Part shown: piece by piece, positions 55,601 through 64,000 of the stretch
Layout: each line of letters opens with the position of its first letter
Numbering within the stretch: position 1 is the first letter of the stretch
Program-made: the position numbers and the translations under genes
Source of the DNA: Cephalotrichum gorgonifer
Lineage: Eukaryota > Ascomycota > Sordariomycetes > Microascales > Microascaceae
Length of the DNA: 64,000 nucleotides
Assembly (NCBI GenBank): GCA_900312665.1
Contig: ONZQ02000015.1
Span: 988,794 to 1,052,793 of the forward strand
Direction: 5' to 3'
Notes under the pieces: generated by a model
Seen by the model: only the letters and a program-made list of their open reading frames with translations
Database searches by the model: none
What the model was told of the DNA's origin: nothing

Positions 55601-57641
55601 ATGGTGAAGTCACTTGTAACTGAGGAAAATATCCTCACGGTGAAGCGGCGCTTGACCAGCGCGAGCGGTTGGAGACTACCCGAGACGCCGGGTACGCTGG
55701 CGCCCCCTGGCGTCGCCTCGAACAAAGGTAAGGATATAAGTCCCCATAATGACGTTTCTCCCGCTCTAACAAGAAATACTTAGACCAGGACCCGATTCCG
55801 GAACATGACCAGACATGGACTACGTGGGACTTCTCCACGTACTGGATGTCCGACCTCATCAACGTGACGAGCTGGCAGGTTGCTTCCTCGGCCATGCTGG
55901 TAGGCCTGAGCACGAGCGATGCGATCATCATCACCATGCTATCCGGTGTGCTCAACGCCATTCCTACAGGTATGGAACGTGCTGGTATCCCCCGGGAGTA
56001 CGGCGGAGAGATGAATTAACAATTTTGTCAAGTACTTAACGGAGACGCGGGGGCCAAATACCACATCCCGTTCCCCATCCTCGTGCGCTCGTCGTATGGG
56101 TATTACTTTAGCTACTTCGCCGTCGTCTCGCGCGCCATCCTCGGCGTTACCTGGTTCGGGGTCAACTGCTGGGTGGGATCCACGGCGGTTACTGAGGTAC
56201 GACGCGCACCAACATTTTCAAGAGTCGCCCAAGGCGAATCTTCTGGCTGACACCCCTCTGTTTTAGACTCTTGGTGCCGTCTGGCCGGAATACAAGACCA
56301 TCGAGAACCGCCTTTCCCCATCGTCGCCCGTTACCACCCTGCAGATGGTGTCATACTTCCTGTTCTTCATTATTCAGCTGCCGTTCTTCATGATCCCGCT
56401 TCGGAAACTAAAGTATGAAATCCCCTTGAGCGAGTCCCCCTCCCTCCTCCGAGAGCAAGTTTCTAACTTGCAACCTTTAATAATAGGACCCTCTTCTTCT
56501 GGAAAGCGATTCTGCTGCTGCCGGTCTCGGTGGGGATGGTCATATGGATTTGCGTCAAGGCCGGTGATGTCAAGGGAATCTTTTTGCAGCCCGCTAAGGT
56601 GACCGGCTCGACCAGGGTCTGGCTCTGGCTATCGACTTTCAGTGCGATTACCGACTCCTGGGTGTCCTCCGTCGTCAACATGTCCGACTTCTCCCGATTC
56701 GCCAAGTCAAGGTAATACTTCACACCCCCGCAGATGACATGAAGTCGAACCCCTACTTACCTTTGAATAGGCGCGCCCCTTACTCCCAACTACCCACCAT
56801 TCCAATCCTGAAGACGCTGTACGCTATCCTTGGAATAGCGACAGTCGGCGCCGGCCGAGTCCTGTACGACAAGGACATCTGGAGTCCCATTGAGCTTCTC
56901 CCGCTGTGGACGGGCAGCGGCGGCAGGTTCCTCGCGTTCTGCTGCGGCTGCCTGTGGATCATGGCGCAGATCTCGTGCAATATCTCCGCCAACGCCGTGC
57001 CGTTTGGCCACGACGTGATGAACCTGGCTCCTGCCTGGATCAACGTCAACCGTGGATCGGCGATATGCCTGCTCCTCGGGGCGTGGGCGGTTTGCCCGTG
57101 GTACCTGGTCAGCTCTGCGAAGCAGTTCTTGATTTTCATGAACGGCTACGGATGTTTCATCTGCGCCATGGGCACCATCATGATGACGGACTATTTCCTA
57201 ATACAACATAAAAGGCTTGACGTCCCGTCGCTGTACGACCCCAACGGGCGATACAAGTTCAAGGTCAGTGCCGGATCCAAAGTTACCCGTATGGGACAAT
57301 TGCTAACGCTCGTAATTTAGGCCGGTATCAACTGGCGAGCTGCAGTCGTTCAATTCGGATTCATGGCGCTCTTCGTTCCCGGCATTATTCACAACATCAA
57401 CCCTTCCATCCACATCGGCTCGGCCCTCGAGCGCATCTACAGTCTGAACTGGATCATCAATACTTTCGGCCCCGTTATTGTGTACTGGTTGATATCCGCG
57501 GTGTTCCCCGACCGCGCCAGTCGGGTGTCGAAGGGCGAGGCCATACTGGCCGGTCAGGATGGGAGAGCTGGTGATGAGGAGAGTAGTCTCGGGTCCGGGG
57601 GTGGTGGGAGTCAGGGTGCGGATAGTGAGAAGCGCCAATGA
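55601..57641 (+). CDS. NCS1-family nucleobase/allantoin/thiamine-type permease
   Basis: Seven exons: 55601-55727, 55784-55969, 56033-56196, 56267-56412, 56487-56711, 56771-57263 and 57321-57641, giving 553 residues (1662 nt, whole codons). About 12 membrane helices. NCS1 signatures: WTTWDFSTYWMSDLINVTSW near the N-terminus, YHIPFPILVRSSYGYYFSYF, VNMSDFSRFAKS, and ISANAVPFGHDV. The last 40 residues are a Gly/Ser/Glu-rich cytosolic tail. NCS1 proteins carry uracil, allantoin, cytosine, uridine, thiamine or nicotinamide riboside with protons across the plasma membrane. The sequence alone does not fix the substrate. The start is the first ATG of the frame that gives the usual cytosolic N-terminus. 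Confidence 0.93.
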
Positions 57642-58089
57642 TAGAATGGGGCGCTCATAGCAATGTTGTGATATCTAGATTGTCTGAATTTTATATATTT
57701 TCGAATAACTCGCTCCGCTGCTAGATAATTTAGTATGCCACTCGTTGCAGTGAGGTGTGTCTTCATGGGAATTTGAACAACGTCGTCGCGTTCACCCACG
57801 ATCTAGCCAGTGATTCATGCATAGGGCCAGATTTCTCTACTAGTGTCAAAAGATGGATTATTTCCAGCCTGGCCTCCACCCGTCCTTTTGTGGCAGAAGC
57901 AAGAATATCACCACCAGTGGGCCTTTTGTACATTTACGGTCAAATCTAGTTAGCAAAGACGTGGTATTTTCAGTGCTAGCAGAATACAGATAATCGTCAA
58001 TCGCTTGTCCCTATGATTGCATCACCCACACCACACGGATGATAAGTCTCGGCTAAAGCTTCCTTTCGTCCACCATTTATCTACCCCGA
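57642..58089. other. Convergent 3' intergenic
   Basis: 448 bp between the permease and dioxygenase stop codons. No gene seen. Confidence 0.5.
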
Positions 58090-59289
58090 TCATGCGGACG
58101 ATGCCTCGGGCAACAGCTCGCCTACTGCCTTCTCCTTCGAGGTTCCGTACGTATCCGCGTACCGCGCAGAGATCCACTCTCCCACCGAAATCGGGGAGTA
58201 TTTCGCCTTTTCTGAATCCGAGAAAGACTTGACGATAAAGTCCGGGTTTCCGGAGAAGAAGAAGGGGACGCTGTACCTCTCCTCGCCAGACTTGTTGATG
58301 ACGCGGTGGAGGTTCGAGAGGTACTCGTCGTCTGTCCAGCGCATCATCAAGTTTCCGAGGTTGACGACGAAGGCGCCCCTTGTCGGGGTGACGTCCGCCC
58401 ACTGGGACTCGGCGCGGTCCCAGACTTGGAGTCCGCCGACGAGGTCCTGGAGGAGGATTGTTATGGCACCGAAGTCGGTGTGTGCTCCGATACCTGGTGC
58501 GGCGTGCCTAAATTAGCAACGGTCTCGACAATTACCGCAGGGGTATGTATTCGCAAGGGTGACCTACCCCTCTCAAACTCCGACGCGTCTGACGGTTGGG
58601 GAGGATAGTGGAGCAGCCGGAGAATAGCGATAGGCGTGTCGACAAACTCCGAGACCCAGGCGTCGTCAACATCCAACGTCGCGCATATCAGGCGGACAAT
58701 CTTTTCCGCGAGCTCGCGCATAGCGCTAAAGTACTCGTCGATGACGCGTCGGAACTTTGCGGCATCCGCGATATCGTCAGGGTACACGTTCGGACCCATG
58801 TTGAACTTCTTAGCGACGACTTGAGGGTGGTCCATCGGGAGGTCTAGGCCGAAGTAGTAGCCCTCTTTCAGGTCGCCCTCCGTCTTCTTCTCGAAGTTTT
58901 GGGCTCTTAGCCGTTCGTACCCCCTGTTGAATTCATTCCCGACTACACCCGACTCGGTCACAAATTTGTTCTTCACATCAAAAGTTTAACACGGCCACTT
59001 TTTGGGAGGAAACGGCTTACCCTTGTCGTACTTCTCCTTGGTTTCTAGCGGGAGAGCGAAGAAGGTTTTGCTTTGCTCGACCACCTCGTCCAGGAGTGAT
59101 TGGGGGATCCCGTGCCCGGTAAGCTGGAAGAAGCCGTGGGTCTTACACGCCTCCCGCACCTGCTGTATAAGTTCAGCCTTCGCGGCTGTGCTATCGCCGG
59201 CGCTCGCTTCGGCAAAGTTAGTCTCGGTTTTGTTGTTAAGGGTTCTGGGAACGCAACGTACCTGAGAAATCAATTCTGGGGATCGGCAT
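58090..59289 (-). CDS. 2-oxoglutarate/Fe(II) dioxygenase, isopenicillin-N-synthase-like
   Basis: Four exons: 59262-59289, 59021-59206, 58568-58942 and 58090-58493, giving 330 residues (993 nt, whole codons). The N-terminal DIOX_N region starts MPIPRIDFS and contains HGFFQLTGHGIP. Next comes NRGYERLRAQ. The iron triad is complete: His201 and Asp203 in GAHTDFGAITILLQ, and His259 in NLHRVIN. Arg269 and Ser271 of RYSVPFF bind 2-oxoglutarate. Fungal relatives include thymine 7-hydroxylase and several tailoring oxygenases of about 320-350 residues. Four GATA sites lie 256-297 bp upstream. It converges on the NCS1 permease, which may import its substrate (inference). Confidence 0.93.
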
Positions 59290-59924
59290 TGTGATGCTTA
59301 GTCTCTTTTGGCGGTTAAATTTGGAAATATGGTTGCCAAAAGCGATGCGTGCGATTTGTGAATAACTATCAATAATCCTCTGTCCCGTGGGGATTATTTG
59401 GTGGATATGTACTCGTGAATAAATCTAGTGAATCTAACACGGACTAGATGATTTGGATCTAACCTGGCGTAGATGGAGGATATTAGCGTGCTTTTGCTTG
59501 CCCGAAACCTGGTGCCGACCTTCCGTTCCCCCGCGGCCGAGAAAGATAAGAGTCTAGACGAGAGGGCGTTATCTTATCTCCTTATCAATCTCTCGTCCGA
59601 CCCGGGAGCATTGTAATAGACTCGTACGAGGACCAGTTGCATGCGCCCCATTATACACTTTTTTACGGTTTATTGACTAGTTATGTATTACTCCACACAT
59701 GTAAAGCTGTGACTGTATTGTGCAACGACTCCGGCGACCGCCGTGACGGGATGAATAGCCTTGAACCATTCGGCCGAGATAAACCAACCTGGCGCCCTCC
59801 AATCACTAACGTCTCTCACCCACTTTTGCACCACCCCGCCATTTGCACCCCCCTAAAAAACAAACCACAAAAAACAGACCCTCTCTTCAACCTAAATTTT
59901 CAACCCTTTTTGATGCAACGATAA
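59290..59924. other. Dioxygenase promoter and left edge of the transposon island
   Basis: Contains the GATA cluster listed separately. From about 59800 on, the sequence may already belong to the transposon end; no terminal repeat was identified. Confidence 0.45.
59545..59586. promoter_or_regulatory. Four clustered GATA sites upstream of the dioxygenase
   Basis: GATAA at 59545-59549 (plus) and TTATC at 59569-59573, 59574-59578 and 59582-59586. Four sites in 42 bp, about 260-300 bp before the ATG at 59289, is far denser than expected for a 5-mer. Likely AreA/NIT2-type nitrogen control (inference). Confidence 0.55.
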
Positions 59925-60887
59925 TACCGTCCCCTGGCTCACTAGATAATTCAGAGCTGCTAGATTCAGCTATACCATCAGTTTTATCGCCAGCCTCAAT
60001 TTGCACCTTATGGATAGCCTCAATCCCTGTAAACTTCAAATTAGGACTAATTTAGACCCTCTTCTTTTTCCTAGGCCTCACAGCCTCAATCTATTGCTCA
60101 AGAGCTTCTACCCTAGATTATAAGATAGCTAGTTGATAGTCCTTTTCCTTAAATCTTTTTTTGATCTTCCGGAATAGTAGCTATTGAGTACTACTAGGCT
60201 GATCCAGTTAGCTATATTAGGCTAGCTGACCCTCAAGATCAACAGCCTTCCTTAGGATCGACTATATGACTGCAGATATAGCTATATCCTACTACTGGAT
60301 AGGCTTAGATCCAAGAGCTCTTTCTAGGATAGGATTGGCCCTGCTGCTGATATTACTAATATTCTCAAGGAGCAGTAGGCTTATAAGAGATTGGGCTATA
60401 GATATAGGCTATAGATCTATTGATTTCCAGTCAGCCTATATATTCTGAGCTATAAAAGCTGACTGGTATATCTTCCGATAGCAGGAAAGGAAATTCCTTT
60501 TATCTATAACTGTAGAATTATTCTACTGTTCTAGATATCCTAGCTTCTTTCTGTAGGCTGTCTTCAAGGATCCAAAAACTGACTGATCTAAGGATTATAG
60601 GATATAGGATATATAGGCAGGCAGATAGAGGAGATATATCCTATTGATATAGCAGAGATATATAAATTCAGTTGACTTATAGCTTCTATAGCTATCTAGG
60701 ATAAGTAGATAGGCTGTAGAAGGGTCTGTAGGTTAGGTTGATAGGATAAAGATTTCTCTGAGCTAGTATATAGCTGTCTTATTATCTGTCCACCTATTTT
60801 CTATTATATAGAACCTCCAGTTGATATAAGATTGAAGGTCTAGAGGAAATTATTATTGTTAAATAGATCTGCCTTTATAGATAATAA

Positions 60888-61405
60888 TGAGGTGGGGCAG
60901 GGTGGAAAGTCTGATTGGACCTGGCACAGCAACTCGGTGGAACCGGCCCAGAGGCCAGGGACCCCCCCCTGACTCGCATCAATTCCTTTGATTTTGGTAC
61001 TTAAGGCTGAAGAGGCTCTCGTTTTGTTCAGGGGAGATAGTTGATCAAGGAAAATACTTCATTTTTGTTCGAGGACCTGATTGTTCAGCTTGTGTGTGAG
61101 CCTGGGATTACAGTATCGGTTCTGAGGATGTGACCTCAATTCTGAACAACTCTCACTCGAAGACTTGCGGCTTTGACGGCCTCCTGCGACCTGCCCCCTT
61201 GACCTGATGATCCAAGAGCTGTGTGGATTATTGATCAACTATACAGCGACTCGGATCCCGAGCCTCAAGGCTGAGGCTCTACTGGTTCACTTGTCTAGTA
61301 TAGGCGGCCACCTGCGAGTAGGTGTAAGCTCGTCCCGAGCTTACACTGTTGGAGAGACCCCATTGGAATCAGAATCCTGATGCTGGGTTCCCCTGCATCA
61401 CCTCA
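60888..61405. mobile_element. Solo LTR, 518 bp, inserted in the pogo relic
   Basis: Starts TGAGGTG and ends CACCTCA, a 7-bp perfect terminal inverted repeat with the retroviral-type TG...CA ends. It is flanked by the 4-bp direct repeat ATAA (60884-60887 and 61406-61409). Taking out the element and one ATAA puts the flanking transposase halves back in one frame (LSL joined to IIYKG). The insert has normal GC and few TA changes, unlike its surroundings. It contains no open frame of note. Confidence 0.88.
61322..61346. repeat. Perfect 11-bp hairpin inside the solo LTR
   Basis: Arms GTGTAAGCTCG and CGAGCTTACAC with a 3-nt loop. It lies about 60 bp from the right end of the LTR. Confidence 0.85.
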
Positions 61406-61918
61406 ATAAGAGATAGTACTATAGAGCCTATAGTACTGATATACTCAATCAGAGTAATCCAGGCCCTTGATCCAGGCTATTTTTTCTGTAGATTCTGGGC
61501 CTCTGTAGATCCTAGGACTAGGCTATTAGATCCTCAACTCTCTAGGATACCAGTCTCATCTATATTATACCGATTAGCTGGTTAGATGGCCTTGATCTGT
61601 GGGACTGATAGATATCGAAACTATACCCTGATGATATCAGTTGAGGCTCTATTGATATACTGGGAATCGATAGCTCTGGCTCTCTGGATCTTGATTGAAG
61701 GGTTCCGATATAAGAAGGCCTGGAACCAGTTTTTTCTAAGGGTCTGGGGACCCCCTTGTAGGCACAGGATCCGCTTAGCAAATTCCCGGATCTGTTGATA
61801 GATTGATAGGAGCCCTAGAGCAGTCTAGACCTATATCCATTCTACTAAGTAGCTCTCCTGGATCGGAGATAGCTTCTGCTGGCTAGCAAATATGATAGCT
61901 CTTGCTTAGGTGCCTTGT

Positions 61919-64000
61919 TGTTACGATCTGAATTGTAATAGGCTCATAAAGGTCTGTGAGGCCGGGGTTCCGGTTAAGAAGTGAGTTCTGAATGTTACAG
62001 TATCATTGTAAGTTGTAGTTGTATCGTGCAAGTATCTTCAGGGAAGGGACTTATTATCAAGGTAAACTGAGTATCTATCTGTAAAATGACTGTAGATTGA
62101 CTACTGTCTTAGGAAAGAAAAGATAACTAGCTATATAGTAAAGAGTATAGCTTATATAGTAATAGTCTTCTTTAGGATTGCAGTCTAGTATAATCCTTCT
62201 TTGATATCAGATTATAGGATTATTGTAATCTAATAATCTCTTCTAGATTATAGATCATCCTGATCCAGTAATCTATCTCTGATTGATTCTCCCTTATATA
62301 TATACTTGTAATTCTGCCTGTTATTACTATCTTATATATGACTATAAGTATCAAGGAATGTTTGTTTTATAATATAATTCCCCCTCTCTCTATCCTTTGT
62401 CCTTAAAGGCCTATAAAGTGATTATTCCTCTTTTTACTTAATCTTATAGATTTCCTTCCTTCTCCTCTCTTTCTATTATAATAAATAAAATTATATCTAA
62501 CTATCAGAGTCAGAATTCTTGTAAATATCTTCAGTGACTTAGTCTTATTAATTATATAGCTGTATAAGATATTGATTCTGATATATCTTATACTTCTTAT
62601 TATCATAAGAAACTGAAGTATCGGATATCCGATAATTCTGCTTATTATATTGAGTATATTTATAATGATCACTCTAATTGTGATAGTATCCTTATAATAT
62701 CTTCTTATAGATATATCCCTATTTCTGTTCTTACTAGTCCTGATCTCTATAGTTATTTAAATTATCGAGTCCTATTATAAAATCGAACTCAAGGAGGAGA
62801 AGGTAGAAGAGGCTCTTTAAGAGGCTTTTACTTACCTTATTCAGATTTGAAAATTAAAATAAAGTATATAAAAGTATAAGGAGGAGTTATTTAAATAGGG
62901 TATATAGGAGTTAGATAAGGAAGATAGTATTTCCTCTGTTGATCTTATACTGGAATATCAGTAAGCTATTGATACTATCTAATCTTTTAGTAGTTTTAAT
63001 ATTGTTAATTGGGATATAGTAGGGATTGATCTTGACTTCTTAGTAGCCCCGGTTAATCCAGGTTCTACTGATAGAACTTTATAAGCTCTATCTATAAGTT
63101 CTTCAGATTCCTAAGGGATTCCTAGATATTTTCTTTATATCTGAAGTTCTTCTATTTGACTAGATACTTAATACTATTATCTTTTCTCAATAAATCTAAT
63201 ATTTTTTCTACTTTATATTTATCTTCTATTAAAGATATTTCAATAGAGTCCTCGATCAGGGTATTATTATATACTGGTTCCAGGAGTGTAATATAGAATA
63301 TTAGATATATTTTCATTATATCAGATAGTTCCAGTTTATAGTTATTATCTGAGACTTTCTATTTAACTTTGAAAGATCTGATTTTCTTGAAATCGAGTTT
63401 CTTATTTGATTATATTGATTTGATATTAGGATACTGTTCTCCTATATTCTTCCTGAGGAGATAAACCTTACTTCCCTCCTCTAGGGTTAGTCCTGTAATC
63501 CTTATATAATCTATAAACTTCTTTATTTATCCTTATATAAATTCTAATTCTGATATAAGTTGCTTATAAAGTTCCTTTATATAGTCAGTCTATAATATTA
63601 CTATTTCTGCCAGGTTTACTTTATCTATTAGCTTAAATCCTATTTTTAGTTAGATCCTATAGTTAATATAGAATAGTGATATCTTTATACTTTCTGATAT
63701 ACTACTATTGTAAATATATTGGGCTACTAGTAGTAGTTCTATCTAGTTATTTTATTCTCAATTGATATAGTATCTCAAGTAGACTTTTATTATTTAATTG
63801 ATCTTTTCTATTTATCTATCTATCTACTTATAGTAAACAGTAGATAGCTTATATTTGATTCCTATACAGTCTATCAGACTTTATCAGAACTTTGAGATAA
63901 ATATACTTCCTTGATCTAAGATAATTTCCTTTAGTAAATTGTAGTTATAGACTATATTCCTTATAAATAGAAATACTAGCTCTGTAGCCTTGATCATTTT
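61919..64000 (-). mobile_element. Degraded Ty3/gypsy LTR retrotransposon, 3' part, running off the window
   Basis: On the minus strand, the 63650-64000 stretch reads as a Ty3/gypsy integrase core: ILDQGSIFISKF, then IGIKYKLSTVYY, LLLVAQYIYNSS and KISLFYINY. Further along, EEGSKVYLLRKNIG, KKLDFKKI and NNYKLELSDIMKIY match the integrase C-terminus before a chromodomain-like end. Many TAA/TAG codons replace Gln codons and the AT content is very high, as expected after RIP. The 3' LTR probably spans about 61919 (TGTTAC) to about 62374. It is followed by a pyrimidine-rich CCCCCTCTCTCTATCC (62380-62395), the complement of a polypurine tract. The rest of pol and the 5' LTR lie beyond base 64000. Confidence 0.82.

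Larger units (their letters stand above)
59925..61918 (-). mobile_element. Degraded pogo/Fot1-type DNA transposon (DDE transposase)
   Basis: The minus strand reads as a decayed pogo/Fot1 transposase. N-terminal CENP-B-type helix-turn-helix pieces (KLSPIQESYLVEW, QIREFAKRIL) lie at about 61780-61875. NRYNIDETGIL with the first catalytic Asp is at about 61548-61578. A C-terminal half at about 60030-60860 contains NRWTDNKTA, LLILDSYRSYKS with the second Asp, and YLLYLPAYISYIL. Stops occur where the family has Gln (TAG/TAA for CAG/CAA), the hallmark of RIP C-to-T change. The frame is split by a solo LTR (60888-61405). The N-terminal 40 or so residues are missing at 61918, where a Ty3/gypsy LTR begins. 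Terminal inverted repeats were not found. Confidence 0.85.

Noticed and set aside
62403..62672. 89-codon minus-strand hydrophobic Ile-rich frame
   Set aside because: Lies in AT-rich mutated retroelement DNA, where Ile/Tyr-rich frames arise by composition.

Overview
The window is nuclear DNA of a filamentous ascomycete (Pezizomycotina, most likely a sordariomycete). The evidence is spliceosomal introns of about 50-110 nt with GTAAGT-like donors and CTAAC-type branch points, two tRNA genes (one with a short intron), Zn2Cys6 transcription factors, fungus-only families (DUF1996 secreted proteins, SesB/NACHT/ankyrin NLRs, PTH11-like membrane proteins), and an AT-rich right end with transposon relics that look mutated by RIP (repeat-induced point mutation). 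For every multi-exon gene I placed the splice sites by eye; most models add up to a whole number of codons, which supports them.

Layout. 0.6-7.7 kb: an F-box protein, a secreted glucoamylase (GH15 + CBM20) and a LovD/beta-lactamase-type serine hydrolase, all on the minus strand. 7.7-10.6 kb: gene-poor, with a hairpin cluster and a decayed reading frame. 10.6-16.3 kb: a Zn2Cys6 regulator (plus), a hypothetical protein and a 56-residue Cys-rich protein (minus). 17.3-25.3 kb: three minus-strand genes, namely a GMC oxidoreductase, an unusual protein joining a long Ala/Gly-rich helical repeat to a lipase-like serine hydrolase, and a haem dioxygenase/peroxidase of the alpha-DOX/COX type. 26.9 kb: tRNA-Val. 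27.9-31.5 kb: a DUF1996 secreted protein and a small DUF4267-like membrane protein.

33.2-39.4 kb looks like a small metabolic module: a THI5/NMT1-type solute-binding-like protein, a Zn2Cys6 regulator whose zinc finger is split over three exons (one only 22 nt), and a divergently transcribed MFS anion:cation symporter-family transporter. tRNA-Arg follows. 43.2-46.3 kb holds a SesB-NACHT-ankyrin NLR gene that appears broken in at least two places. 47.3-48.8 kb is a PTH11/rhodopsin-like membrane protein.

51.3-59.3 kb carries an O-methyltransferase, a secreted two-module VOC protein, an NCS1 nucleobase/allantoin-type permease and a 2-oxoglutarate/Fe(II) dioxygenase. The last two have clustered GATA sites upstream, suggesting a nitrogen-regulated nucleobase or related small-molecule use pathway.

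59.9-64.0 kb is a nested transposon island. A degraded pogo/Fot1 transposase is split by a 518-bp solo LTR that has intact TG...CA ends and a 4-bp target duplication. It is bordered on the right by the 3' end of a degraded Ty3/gypsy element running off the window.
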